Shown here: piece after piece, positions 22,716-34,257 of the stretch
Layout: the number at the start of each line of letters is the position of its first letter
How positions within the stretch are numbered: the stretch's first letter is position 1
NCBI GenBank assembly: GCA_032622095.1
Contig: CP136062.1
Span: 130,343,282-130,407,281, forward strand
Source: Siphonodentalium dalli
Lineage: Eukaryota > Mollusca > Scaphopoda > Gadilida > Siphonodentaliidae
Direction: 5' to 3'
DNA length: 64,000 nt
Program-made: the position numbers and the translations under genes
The notes under the pieces: generated by a model
Told to the model about the DNA's origin: nothing
What the model saw: only the letters and a program-made list of their open reading frames with translations
The model's database searches: none

Positions 22716-23073
22716 GAGAAAATTAATTTATGTTGATCCGTCTCTTTCGAATTGCGTGATTTGCCAGGTGGGTGTGTCAGCTGTATGGACGCAGCCTTAC
22801 TGCGAAATGATCCACAGTATTCTTCCTTACGCGCTGTATGTTGCAAAATTACATGTCGTCATACCACGCACATATAGTACGATTATTCATACTGAAAGTA
22901 TGGATGCATTTTGTTGGCCACCATATAATGATGGAATTACATACCGGTCGGAAAATGCACCTCAGCACTTCCAAGTTATAAAAGCAAATACAGGGCAATT
23001 TAGCGTTAACAATATTTTATTCGAAAGCAAACATATAACAGAAACACAATACACACGGATAATTACTGATTAA
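22687..23073 (+). CDS. Unrecognised open frame ending in a MITE
   Basis: Open from an ATG at 22687 for about 128 residues. The first 15-20 codons lie in dispersed repeat C; the rest (about 22740-23070) is not obviously repetitive. I recognise no domain. The stop TAA is the last three bases of the TTAA target site of the MITE at 23070-23458, so any longer ancestral frame would have been cut by that insertion. May be a chance frame. Confidence 0.2.
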   Translation: MWVQYEPIFTRKLIYVDPSLSNCVICQVGVSAVWTQPYCEMIHSILPYALYVAKLHVVIPRTYSTIIHTESMDAFCWPPYNDGITYRSENAPQHFQVIKANTGQFSVNNILFESKHITETQYTRIITD

Positions 23074-23458
23074 CCCTTTACCCAACAAACCGGCCAAAAC
23101 CGGCCAAATAAAGCTTCAACAGCCTAAAATATCTTCGGTCTGTCTCAATAGAACCATACACATATGGATATCATTGGAACCGGCTCCTGGACCACATTGT
23201 GATAGTTACAGTTATGCCCTGTGCCAATGCATTCTCTTATATATGCGAGTCGACCATAGGTCGCCTCGCATATATAAGAGAATGCATTGGCCTAAAAAAA
23301 TCTTTTTTTACCATTTTTTCTTACATTCTTTAACAATTTTTTAATTTTTAATGTGTTAAGCCAATGCATTCTCTTATATATGCGAGGCGACCTATGGTCG
23401 ACTCGCATATATAAGAGAATGCATTGGCACAGGGCCGTTCTGTTGGGTAAAGGGTTAA
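23070..23458 (-). mobile_element. TTAA-flanked piggyBac-like MITE, copy 2
   Basis: TTAA at 23070-23073 and 23455-23458 flank CCCTTTACCCAACA and its perfect complement. It is the same family as 14288-14621, in the opposite orientation and more complete. It has two hairpins, each made of CCAATGCATTCTCTTATATATG-type arms closing on GGTCGAC / CCTATGG sequences, separated by a T-rich linker. Each arm carries the self-complementary TATATA core. No coding capacity. Confidence 0.85.
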
Positions 23459-23750
23459 GAAAGCGGATTTGACAACAAGCTAATAGAGGCTTCTTTAAAG
23501 TCCCCTCATCAGGGAGGAAATGTTACCTCACGTGAAAGAAATATCACCCAAGGCGAAGCAAACTGGATATGTGGGTTCGATTGTGATAGATTATGGCTAT
23601 GGGATTTGAGATATGGGTACAATATGGTAGTACGACAGTTAAAGGGAGAGAGAGGGGAGGTTAGAGACAGAGATATGGAGAGGTTCTGCATAACACACAT
23701 TAGACACAATACACCATAAATTAAATACAACAGGAGAAATGTGAAAATGA

Positions 23751-24251
23751 GTAACTGAAACATTCTCATCAGGACAGAAACAATTAATGTTCAGTGCAAA
23801 TCACCTGCACGTTTCGTTTGCATCACGACCACATAGGAGAAAGCGGGACATATAAGGTGCATGTAATCTGGCTTGGGTGGCTGGTGAAATGTGTTGAAAT
23901 ATGAAATAATGTGAACAAAATCAATTATTCAAGGAGGCGAGATAGTGAAGCTAGTTCACAAACACAATTTGAATAAAACTGTCTACCAAGAAACCGGTTT
24001 GATAGCAGCATGAAAATTAGTCTTACATAAAACGTGACAACTGTGTAACTGAAAAATTCTCATCAGGACCGAAACAATTATTGTTCAGTGCAAATCACCT
24101 ACACGTTTGTATCACGACCACATAGGAAAAAAGCGTGACATATAAGGTGCATGTAATCTGGCTTGGATGGCTGGTGAAATGTGTTGCAATATAAAACAAT
24201 GTGAACAAAATCAATTATCCAAGGAGGCGAGATAGTGAAGCTAGTTCACAA
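23751..24251 (+). repeat. Direct repeat, two units of about 208 bp
   Basis: Unit 1 (23751-23961) and unit 2 (24045-24251) align almost base for base, about 93-95% by eye. They span GTAACTGAAA, CTCATCAGGAC, ATAAGGTGCATGTAATCTGGC and AAGGAGGCGAGATAGTGAAGC, and are separated by about 83 bp of unrelated sequence. Unit 2 lies directly upstream of a LINE relic, so these may be promoter-like repeats of that element. Confidence 0.8.
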
Positions 24252-24319
24252 CAGCAACCAACAACATGGCAAGTTGTTAGATAACATATGTATTAGTATG
24301 TGTATTGTGTTTATGTTAA

Positions 24320-24800
24320 CTCTTTAAAGCATTCGACACTGTGCTCATAAAAGGCTGTTGACCAAACAACATGTATATGATATGCAGGGATGTTTTAACA
24401 TGGATATGTGACTTCCCGTAAAAAAAGAACTCAGTTAGAGTAGGACACATAGCACAAAAACCAGCGGAATACTACAATGGGTCGTATTATGATCAATTTT
24501 GTTCCTAATTTTCATCAACGATATACCAAAGGGAGTGAGCAGTAAAATCGAACTATTTGCCGACGATCCCAAAACATACAAAACAGCCAATAAGAAAAAC
24601 AGACATGCATGCACTGCATAAGGATTTGAACCAACTATGAGACTGGTCAGACAAATGGCTTTTAAGATTCAACAATAGTAAATGTAAATTAATGTATATG
24701 GAGAAAAACAATCGTCATACACACCTGTTAGCAGTAAATGTGAATGCAAAAAACATAACACCAACAAAGGATGAAAAAGTGCGGTATACTTGGGTTTTTG
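24320..24800 (+). pseudogene. LINE reverse transcriptase relic (CR1/Jockey-like)
   Basis: Broken frames retain ordered motifs of a non-LTR reverse transcriptase. FKAFDTV (24325) is the first catalytic block, a decayed SGI-QG block follows at about 24460, then LFLIFINDIPKGV (24505). LFADD (about 24552) holds the catalytic aspartates, and DWSDKWLLRFNNSKC follows at about 24645. Frameshifts and stops interrupt it repeatedly. The 5' part (endonuclease) and the 3' tail are missing, so this is a dead fragment. Confidence 0.8.
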
Positions 24801-24820
24801 TCCGCTCTTTGCATCGGGGT

Positions 24821-25400
24821 ACTCGGTGCGTAAGTTTCACGCTCTAACAATCTATTGCTCCAATAGCTTATCACAGATATAGTTCAGATTAAATTGGTAG
24901 AACGCTGTAATGATTGAATTGTAGAATGACGAATGTATAATAATTGAAGCGACTGAAATTAAATAAATCCTAAATCCATTACTGATAAACTTTCATCCAC
25001 CCGTGCAGACTCATTTTTAAAGATAAGAAAATAGAGTGACCGCCCTTTACCCACTCTTACATCTCAATGAAATCAAATATGATTGTCGCAGTGACTCGTC
25101 CCAAAATAATCACAAAAATTATAAAATCCACGATTATTAAGAAAGAAAACCACTAATAAACTTGGTTAGACATTTAAAGAAAATTGTCCATCTGTATACA
25201 TAAATTGCCATTTATTCCATTCATTTAAAACTGTGTAACTTGGATGCGTCAGAAAAGGTATTTAGTTTGAAAATAGAAACCTGAGGTAGCAGAAAACTGC
25301 TGACAACTACATATCACAAAGTTGACACAAAATATTGACCAGGCAAAGTCTCAGGCATCATCACTTTATCCAAAAGTGCATACTTTAGGTCCATTTCAGT
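24821..25400. other. No gene recognised
   Basis: AT-rich sequence, probably including decayed flanks of the two retroelement relics on either side. Confidence 0.35.
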
Positions 25401-25571
25401 CTTAATTAAGTCCATATTTTTTCTATGGTCACTGCCTGTATCTCACAATTACGGTGTTGGGGTGTACTGTAATAGTCTTTATTAGAAAGATGGTGAGACC
25501 CTCGGTTTCCGTGGACTTTGCTATACAAACCACACCCCGTCTTCATCGTGCGTACGCCATGTGTAACACAA

Positions 25572-25960
25572 TTAAGTGTGAGATACCATGGTGTACTTTC
25601 TTTCACCACTCCCAGCATTTCTGTTTGCAGTCATCTGGACATGAGCTAGCACATTGGTCCCAACCATTAATGACACATTGGAAATACACCTACTCTCTGG
25701 TACCACCACCACCAGTGTGAGACACGGCATCGTATTTATCTTAGAAATTGTTGAACATTCCAGTATGAGTTCAATACACCCATCATGTGGCAATTTCTGG
25801 CCATCGGCACACCCAATATTGAGTGACTCAGAAATGGGCTGAATTACAACACTGGGAAGATTTTTCCCCACAAACTTCGAGATAAACAAGTAACTGAACC
25901 TCCAGTATCTGGGAAATCAATCGAGTCGATACCATTATTTGATACCATGTTTCATTATTT
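25572..25960 (-). pseudogene. Ty3/gypsy-like retrotransposon aspartic protease relic
   Basis: On the minus strand, DTGGSVTCLS (25895-25909 for DTGGS) has the active-site Asp-Thr-Gly of retroelement proteases. After a frameshift, the frame at 25572-25889 continues with ADGQKLPHDGCIELIL, LTLVVVVPES and LMVGTNVLA. That succession is typical of the Pol N terminus in gypsy-type elements (substrate flap, hydrophobic strand, and the GTN motif near the C terminus). A further open piece at 25828-26034 is probably the same region in another frame. No reverse transcriptase is seen nearby. Inactive. Confidence 0.65.
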
Positions 25961-26034
25961 TCACCTATAAGCTTTGGTTCATTTCCTAACCCTGTGGCAA
26001 ATTTGTTATGAAAGTGACGGTCTACGAACTGCAC

Positions 26035-26445
26035 ATTCTCGGAGACCCCCTGGTGTTTAAAGCACCTCGTGGTGACATTCCTATTCTGCTAATTAGGGCT
26101 CTACAATAAACCTATTGCGCGAAGGTCTCTTGCGAGTTCAGTCACATCAGACAATTAATAAACTGCAACGAAAAGCTACATTTGCGGGGATTCTTTGCGC
26201 ACTTGTTTTCATCAGTTGAGTCGATCCTACCGGTATACAGGGAAGTGGGATGGGTGCTTGGGATCCATGTCATATCCAAACTTCCGTTTAAAATTGTCAA
26301 CAGTTGGACATTTCATGACCGCAACATACAATAGTTAGACATTTGAGACCAGAATATATTTTGAATTTTTGTTTTCAATAATAAATTTCATGTGTCAACT
26401 CAGTTGTTTAAGATCAAGGGTTGACAATTTTCATACCTTCGGTTA
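26035..26445. other. No gene recognised
   Basis: Mixed composition. Short motifs such as GTTGGACATTTCATGACC / GTTAGACATTTGAGACC repeat once, but I cannot assign an element. Confidence 0.35.
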
Positions 26446-26447
26446 GA

Positions 26448-26885
26448 TTTTAAACTACAATAATACTCCTTTTGAAAATCGATCTTGTAGTTTCGCAGCT
26501 TTTACACAGCACTTGTCTGTACACTCATTGCCTTAGATCGTAACTAGAGGTGGGTGTCCCATTTTATAGTAAGGATACCTCCGCCGGGCAATTGGGAAAC
26601 AACAATTAAAAACATGTTATGGGCTTGTTCGTTTGCCAAAAAACCGATAAGATAGAATGCAGGCGCTATGCCAACTGGAGGAATGTAGCATTCTACTGAC
26701 ATCGCCGAAAATCTCAATAGAGATCACCGTCTGAACTAAGCTCAATTGTAAATATATACTTCTCGATTTTGGACGCATATACTTACGAAAACGATTTCGA
26801 CATCAAGAGTCACTGCATTTAATTAAGATAAAAGAATGACGGTGTGTGTAGTCAATTTGGATATAATATTTGTAAAAAATAACTA
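26448..26885 (+). repeat. Dispersed repeat A, copy 3 (longest)
   Basis: Its first half matches 8548-8945 and its second half matches 2693-3003, so it bridges the two partial copies and defines a unit of at least 440 bp. All three copies have the same orientation. No coding potential. Confidence 0.65.
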
Positions 26886-26889
26886 ATTT

Positions 26890-27655
26890 AAGCAGGAATA
26901 TTATTCTCCATTATATTTTATCACACTTTAAGAAAAAACTGACGTTTGAAAATTGACGGCAACATTATGGTAAATTCATATCCGTAGTCAACATTTCCCT
27001 ATGTTAAGTTTTAAGCTAGTTCGACAACTGGGAGTAATGTTAGTATATGTATCAATTAGAAATATAGTTATTCGTATAACAGATTTATATAAATAGGTAG
27101 ACTATTTGTCATATATGATTAGGAAGTCAAGTTGTAAATTAGTTTTTGAGTTATTAGTATAACTTATTATGGAGGTACTAAATCTATAGGCGTGTCCATT
27201 CCTCCAACCTGTGTGGATACATTATCATCTCAAATTGGAACGATCGTGTACCGACCTGGATGGCATAATATGACATCCAAAAGGCAGATCAATCTCCAAT
27301 ATAAGTAACGATTTCCATTCATGTCGGGATATTTATTAAACCGATTATGTGGGTATTGTTTTGTATTTTTCATGTAGTGCCGTCTATCATGCACATATAT
27401 ATAATCCTACGTATCAGTCACATTTAAAGCAATAATGCATTTGTTGTTGTACGTGTATATATATGACACATGTATGTATATGTATGTAGCCACAATGGAC
27501 TGTTGCCACGGGTAAATAATAAGTTTCACAAACATATATACACCCCCAAACGTACATGTATCACGGGAATGCCGATATGGGCGGTCTGAAGTTCATAACG
27601 TCATGAAAAGCAACAGATAAACTGATAATTTAAACTAAAAATAAGTCCGTCTGTC
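26890..27655. other. No gene recognised
   Basis: Very AT-rich, with repeated TATGTATATATATG-like stretches near 27450-27490. Confidence 0.4.
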
Positions 27656-27664
27656 AACTAAAGG

Positions 27665-28778
27665 CAGGGACGTGGCTAGAGGGTCTCCGTTGGGTGGTGT
27701 TCACCTTGATAATTCCAACTGCACCACCCCCCCCCCCCCTTGAATCAGACCAGAGACAAGGTTTTGCATAATTCCATTTGCACCCCACTCCCTTGAATCA
27801 AACCACAAAACACCCCTTGAATCAGACAAAAGATTTTGCATAATTTCATTCCCTAAGTGTTCACAGGCCTAATAGCCTATTTATAAACCATGGTTGTATC
27901 TACCCGGTATGATAATGATAATATTAATATATTTTGAACCTGAAAATTGCACAAATCCTAACATCTAGTGGTCTAACTCCAGACAAATGCACGCGACTAC
28001 GGGCAATAGACCAGGGCACACCGGGCCGACCATGGTTGTTCGGCCCGGCGTGAGAAAATTTTGAAAACTAAACAAGAAAATCCTAGCATCTAGACTGCCC
28101 TCAAAGCATTCCTGGTGTTGGAAATTTCAAACCTCATACTCTCTCTTAGTTTGGAAATTTACCAACTGATGACCATTTCAGTCAACAATTTTAACCAAAT
28201 GTAGTAAAATATAGTTTTCTTAAACTCATTAGCAGTTTTTTATTGGCCACGGGGAGGGACCGGTGTGCGAAAAATTTGAAATCTGAACAAGAAAATCGCA
28301 AAATCCTAGCATCTAGACTAGCCTCAAGCATTCATAGAGTTGGAAATTTCAAACCTGACACCCCGACTCAGGTTGGAAATTTTCCAACTGATGACAATTC
28401 CAGTGACAATTTTTACCAAGTGTAGGACAATATTGTTTTCTTAAATTATTAACTAGAAGTTTTTGACTGGCCATGGGGGAGGGACCAGGACACAAGCTTT
28501 CCTAGTGTTGGAAATTTCCAACCTGACACCCCCTAAGGTTGGAAAATTCCTAACTGATGGCCATTTCAGTCCAAATATTTTACCAAAAGAAGGAAAATAT
28601 GCAAATATTGGTCCAAAGACAATCAATTCCCCCCAATTAATTGTTTGAAATTCAAACTACAAGAACATTTTCAACCTATTGTTGGTGTGAAATTTCCAAC
28701 TAATGTTGTGCAGGTATGAAATTTCCAACTGTTGAAAATTTTGACCACCCCCCCCCCCCCCATGTCGCCGCGTCTCTG
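27665..28778. mobile_element. Non-autonomous hAT-type element with 8-bp target duplication
   Basis: Begins CAGGGACGTGGC and ends with the near-complement GCCGCGTCTCTG. It is flanked on both sides by the perfect 8-base duplication ACTAAAGG (27657-27664 and 28779-28786). A CAGGG terminus with an 8-bp duplication is the hAT signature. The interior has no transposase. It consists of C-runs and about three diverged copies of a roughly 240-bp unit carrying TTGGAAATTTCAAACCTGACAC and CCAACTGATGACCATTTCAG phrases. Open frames at 28243-28648 follow these repeats and are not genes. Confidence 0.8.
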
Positions 28779-28904
28779 ACTAAAGGTATAATGAACTGAA
28801 TATAACAAGAGTGCAAAATCAAGTCATCAAGAGTTGAAATACTTTTGTTGCGTGTTGCGAAAAGCCTCAGCGACGAATGTAATTGTGTTATTCGTTATGC
28901 CAAT

Positions 28905-29057
28905 ATGGCAAAGAGAATGTCAGACCCGATAACTTATGACAACACCGGCCCATCGAGCAGGCAGATAAAACGCCAGCGTGATAGGTCGACTGACAACCGG
29001 AAGATGTGGACCCATGGCTATCTACAAGTCAACAAGTCAGCAAAACAGTTAGGATAG
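28905..29057 (+). CDS. Unrecognised short open frame
   Basis: From the ATG at 28905, about 50 residues rich in Arg, Lys and Ser (DPITYDNTGPSSRQIKRQRD). No family recognised and no flanking exon seen; possibly chance. Confidence 0.15.
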   Translation: MAKRMSDPITYDNTGPSSRQIKRQRDRSTDNRKMWTHGYLQVNKSAKQLG

Positions 29058-29059
29058 TA

Positions 29060-31795
29060 AAGGGTTTATTAAACTAAATTATTTGGTTATTCGTCAGTTA
29101 TGATAAATATTTAAACACGTGATAGAATTATAAGGCATATGTATCCATTACTTATACACGGTTCATATTATACATACTAAGATTTGTCACAGCAATCCTA
29201 GTTCCCCATATCACAATGTACGAGTAGTTAAATAAAAATGTAGTTAAAGGTTAGTAGGCACATACAGATGTGGTTGAAGGTGTTCGTTGTTGTCTGCTGG
29301 ACGAGTAGTTACACACAAATGTTTATTGTTCAAAAGTTATCGTAAAGAATTTAATTTAGTTTAATAAGGTTTACATATTGTTTGCAACTTCCTAAATACA
29401 CGGAAAGAGCCAAATGCGTTCCACACATATAGGTTATATCGCTGCTATATATCATTTATACAAAATTTAAAACCACATAAGGCTATATATGGTACACCTT
29501 CTCTGGTGGCATGTTTTAAGTATCTATTTATTGTTTGACTATCGGTATATCTTGATGGTTTTGGAGGGGAAATAATTAACCCATTTCGGAAAATGTTTAC
29601 TGAGACCATGTCCAAAAGATGGAAATTATAAAGTTGGGATCGAAAAATATATGCCAAGGATGGAGTCGCCAGGAGCGTAACTCAGCGTTGTTTAGTTTGT
29701 TACACGATATATTAACACGATGTTCGTGCGATGAACGAAGCGTGCGTACACGTAGTGGTAATGAAATCAAAATAAGGAAATTAAAGTCATGTTTATATAT
29801 AGATATATAATTCATTTTAAGTGACAAACATGAAATAAACGAAAAGCTAGATTACGTTAGTATCTAAAAATATAACATCAGAGTCCTTACATATGGTGAC
29901 TTCCGCGCAGTATACTTATCCGTTCAGTACACACATGACTGATTTTGGGACACATCTCATCTTATATGAAACTGAAACCTAACGGTGTATGCAGCCTACC
30001 CTGAGACGATTTCCGCTGGTCTGAAGTTCCAGACTTTACAAAATTACGTCACGACTCACGCGCCCCGGTATATCAGTGACGACACAAGTTAGGTGCGTGT
30101 AAAGTTCTTTAAAGATGCATGGTCCGATTTGACATAAAATTAGTCTAAATTTCTGAAGTAATTTCCAGCTTTCCAGAGAAAACATGAAAATACTTACAAT
30201 CATGAGCGAAAATCCATTAACACTTCCACCAGTTTTACATTGAAAACGATTACAAATATCATAATGAAGAACGCTCTTTATTATCTTGGCTTTTGGCAAC
30301 TGAAGAGTGGACGATGATTGAAGCCCTCATATTGATGGACTCGTGGTGGGATCTAATTATGTTCTCATATATAAAACGAACCAATGGTATCGGTATGGTG
30401 TGCGGGGCACAGTTAAACAGAGATATGGTCTATCACATATTTAGCCCCTAAACCCGAACTCATGTTCTTTAGTAAGACGCATGTGTATTATCGGAATTTG
30501 TGTTTGGTTATTTAGTGTTGGCTGTGATATAAACATGTGTGATAAGGGTGTTTGAACAGATTGTCACCATTAAACGACACATTTAAAATTGAATTATTTT
30601 TTTTCATGAAGGTGTCTTTACTTTTTCTTTGGTTTTGATAAGGAAATCAATATTAATTCTGTTTAACCCCAACCGTTTTTCCTTGCTAAAATGTGAGAAT
30701 GTGATAAAATGTATCTCAAATTCGTCGCAATTCTATACGAAATTGCGACTCATTATCTAGAGATCCTCTATTTATTATGATATGGTGGTTTCTGAGGTGT
30801 AAATACCAGGAAGGTCGATGCCAGTTAGCTTTCCCGGTGCATGAGAGTCACAATTTTCGCTTCACCCATTAGCTCGTGTGTTTGATATCGGATTCCATTC
30901 ACGAATATAATAATGATATTGTCGCAGAGAACTCGGGGGCAGTCTAGACGAGCCTTTATGCTGTACGTGACTTAATGAAATGTTGGTTGATGCCAAGCTG
31001 CAAAGTTGGTGACAGGTCGATCGTTTGTTCACAAAGAGAATACGGCATCGCAAATGTAGCTGGATAATAGCTATACTGTATAAGGTATATATTAACTGAC
31101 TGACCAGACTAGTTTCCAATAACATAACTGACATGTGGTGTTCTTATCGGGGTCTACATAGACTGAAGTAATTCGTCAATTACTCTCAGATATCGGTCAT
31201 TTCAGTCAATCAGTTTCATATCATAGGATGGAATATTTTGTATTTACAATACAAGCATGTATAATACAATGACAGTAACAAAGATAATGCTGGGGTGGCA
31301 TATAGTCCTCCCGGACTGCTTCCCCTGAAACACGTATCACTATATAAATAGTTTGATGGCATGTGCTTCATATCCACGTACGGGCAACTACTATATATAT
31401 GCGTATATGTAAATATAGAACAACATATATTACAAAGACTATTGTTGTGGTTGTGGGTCAATCCGGACCAGTGATAACGGAAGGTTCTTTATACCTCTAC
31501 ATGGAAACGTTTTGCACTGTACATATTTAACTTAAATTGCTTAAGACATTCTCAAACAAAACGGTTTCCATTGGCAATCTCATTGGAATCTAAGTGGCGC
31601 TTGGCTAAATAGTTATGAATTGTTACATTCCCATGTGTGATTTATCTTGATTTCTCGAGTAATTATAAACGATAATTTCAATAGTGAATTATGTCACTTT
31701 AACTAGCGCGTTGTGTATTGATATAGGCGCTATAGAAAGGTAATAAAATGCCGGTATTTTTCGGATTTCTCGTAAATGAGATGTAGAATATTACA
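29060..31795. other. No gene recognised
   Basis: Long AT-rich stretch. Open frames of 60-90 codons on both strands show no domain. One small hairpin lies at about 30724-30749 (GTCGCAATT / AATTGCGAC). Confidence 0.4.
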
Positions 31796-31798
31796 TTA

Positions 31799-31957
31799 CA
31801 GAATAATTACGTAATTGAACTGGTGACATGAAATTATTCAGGGAGGCAGGTACATTTTTGTAAAACACTCGAGCGCAAGGCGCTGTTTGTACAACGTCCC
31901 TGCCTCTCATGAATTGTTTCACGTCACCAGTTCAATCAAGTGATAATTCTCTATTTA
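31799..31957. mobile_element. Compact palindromic MITE
   Basis: Arms of about 50 bp (31799-31849 and 31902-31957) share TTGAACTGGTGAC, TGAAA-ATTCA and GGAGGCAGG or GAGGCAGG with their complements. The middle continues to fold around CGAGCGCAAGGCGCTG. About 160 bp, no coding potential. Confidence 0.7.
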
Positions 31958-32015
31958 TTATGAATGATATGCTTTGTTCCTCATCATATAATATATAATA
32001 TAATAAGGTTGAATT

Positions 32016-32408
32016 GGTCATTGTCGAGTGGTATCGTGCAAAAAGACACCCATGATCTCTTAAACGTGCAAAATGACACCCATGTAGGATCTCTCAAACG
32101 TGCAAACAGACACCCATGATATCTCAAACGTGCATTAAGACACCCATGATCTCTCAAACGTGCAAAAAGACACCCAGGATCTCTTAAACCTGCAAAAAAG
32201 ACGCCCAGGATATCAAAGTATCGTTTGTCTGCGACAGTGAAACTCATTAAAAATACCCATTAAAATTCCTTTGAAAAATTTCACTCTAAAATCATAAACA
32301 AATAATCATTGGCATAATAATTAACATGCGACTAATTTAAAATCTATTGCTTTTTTGAGATTTTGAGATCCCGGGTGTCTTTTTGCACGAAACCATGCGA
32401 TAATGACC
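32016..32408. mobile_element. Foldback MITE with an internal minisatellite
   Basis: GGTCATTGTCGAGTGG...CGTGCAAAAAGACACCC at the left pairs with GGGTGTCTTTTTGCACG...GCGATAATGACC at 32373-32408. The left arm runs into six copies of a roughly 29-bp repeat. The remaining right part is AT-rich. About 390 bp. Confidence 0.7.
32036..32211 (+). repeat. 29-bp minisatellite, six units
   Basis: The unit is close to CGTGCAAAAAGACACCCATGATCTCT plus AAA. One unit has a five-base insertion and two have CCAGG for CCATG. A minus-strand frame with repeated RLRDHGCLFA-like peptides is a product of the array. Confidence 0.9.
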
Positions 32409-32599
32409 TACTCAGCTATAATAAGATGCAGATAGCACGAGACAACATATTTACAAATATATACATGTACACAAGTGGATATGTTCATGCTAAGAAAATC
32501 GTTTACAATATGCATTTGTTGACATGTTTGTGTAATTGGACTTGCCATGATGAGAGAAATGAGTCAGAGTGCAGGAGTGTCGGACCAACCTACTAACGT

Positions 32600-32692
32600 T
32601 AACCCTTACATGACTGGAACTTCATGAAAATTTGCGCAAACCCTGTGCCCACGCATTCGCTTATATATGCAAGTCTCCCATAGGGAGACAAC
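32600..32692 (+). mobile_element. Decayed fragment of the TTAA MITE family
   Basis: TTAACCCTTACATGACTGG is followed by CCCTGTGCC-ACGCATTC-CTTATATATGCAAGTC and CCATAGGGAG. This is the left end and first hairpin arm of the elements at 14288 and 23070 with several changes. No right end is found. Confidence 0.5.
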
Positions 32693-32699
32693 AGGCAGT

Positions 32700-33290
32700 T
32701 TTCAGATTTTTTTTTCGAATTTGATCTGGAGCTTTCCTAATAATTAAATAAGATCCGATGAGTCTGTGAACGCTTTGTGTGGCGATCAATATGCAAACCC
32801 TCCGCAAGGACTTGCGACAAATCCATAATTCTGTTGATTGCCGCGCAGCAAGCAACTGCAATGTTATTCAAAAAAATAAACGAACGAAAGCACGCTTTAA
32901 ATTAAGAAAGATTTGTTTTCTGTCGCCTTGAATATTTCGAAGAGAGCTTTAATTATCGCCATGTGCTAGAACAGGGGATCCCTATTCCCAAGTTTTCGCA
33001 TCTTATGGAGGTTACAAACTTTTTATACGCCGGTTTTTTTTTAAACGGTCGTATTATGTTATTGGTCCGTCCGCCTGCCATTTCGCTTTTGGTTCCGGAT
33101 TATCAACTGCATTAAATGAAATTTGGTATGAGGGTTTACTAGCGCAAAATGTGGTTATAGCTGCATGATTCTAAGCAAGTTATTTCTTAGATAAAGAAGG
33201 AAGATGGGCTTCTAAGCATTTGCTAGTCTCTCGATTACTTCAACGACATGTAATGCTCTTGTTCTACCATTTATATTGCTATATTGGTGT
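32700..33290. other. No gene recognised
   Basis: AT-rich sequence without further structure. Confidence 0.4.
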
Positions 33291-33293
33291 CGT

Positions 33294-34257
33294 CCCTATA
33301 ATACGAAGGCCCAAATACTCTCGATGGTCCCATATTACGAAGGTCCAATACTCCGAATGTCCTATATTCCGAATACCCAATACTCCGAAGGTCCGATTGT
33401 CCGAAGATCCAATACTCCGAAAGTCCGAGATACTCAGAGGGACGAATATTCTGAAGGTTCTAAACCACGAAGACCGATACTACGAAGGACCGATTATTAG
33501 GGAATGCTGTGGATATACAATTCTAAAATCCATGCAGGGTTTATCTCCCCTATAAGCCTCGACCAGAAAAGAAGTGTGACTGCGTGGTGCGTGGTAGAGA
33601 TTGATACAATTCAGTGACGTCGCGACTTAAATAAGAAAAGATTTCCTTACAGCATGTGTACGTGATGGCACTATTCAGATCAGCATAACGAGGGGACTGA
33701 ACTCTATATTGTAGTTTGATACTTATAGTATATGTAGCGAGTTTTGACACCCGAATTACTACCGGGTCGTTGTGTTCGTAAGTTAAACTTATCAACAAAC
33801 ATGTTTGCAAGAAAGGGGTTTGCGCTTATCTGAGGCGCACTGGGACGACGAGAGATTCATCACACAACACAATCCAATCTTTGATTCTTCTGACAATGGA
33901 CAATGTGCAATGTGCAGACCCATCAATAAAAGAGTGGCAATCAAGGCTTGAACGTGACGAAAGACGTCGTTACACCAGAACACATTCGGAGTATCGAGGC
34001 TTCGTAATATCGGACTTTCGGAGTAATCGGTCTTCGGAGTAATCGGTCTTCGGAGTAATCGGTCTTCTGAGTATTAAACATTCGGAGTATTTGTCTTTCT
34101 CTGTATTAAACCTTCGGACTATTGAAACTTCGGAGTATTAATACCTCGGACTCTTGGGCCTTCGGAGTATTTAGCCTTCACAAGATCGCACCTTTGAAAA
34201 TAGTATCGGGCCTTCGAAAAATTGGACTTTCGGAGAATTGGGTTTTCGGGATAAAGG
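33294..34257. mobile_element. Foldback-like element with minisatellite arms
   Basis: The left arm (33294-33500) is a tandem array of a roughly 17-bp unit, ATACTCCGAAGGTCCGA with variation. The right arm (33984-34257) is an array of the reverse complement, TCGGACCTTCGGAGTAT type. The extreme ends also pair: CCTATAATACGAAGGCCC on the left and the complement of GGGTTTTCGGGATAAAGG on the right. A spacer of about 480 bp without a clear gene lies between. This layout resembles FB (foldback) elements of flies, whose arms are also tandem repeats. Assignment to that class is inference. Confidence 0.65.

Noticed and set aside
28243-28648. Two open frames in succession
   Set aside because: They lie inside the hAT-type element and copy its internal repeat.
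32036-32211. Possible CRISPR array
   Set aside because: Units are directly adjacent without unique spacers, degenerate, and the genome is animal.
31984-32247. Minus-strand frame with repeated RLRDHGCLFA-like peptides
   Set aside because: Product of the 29-bp minisatellite, no independent support.
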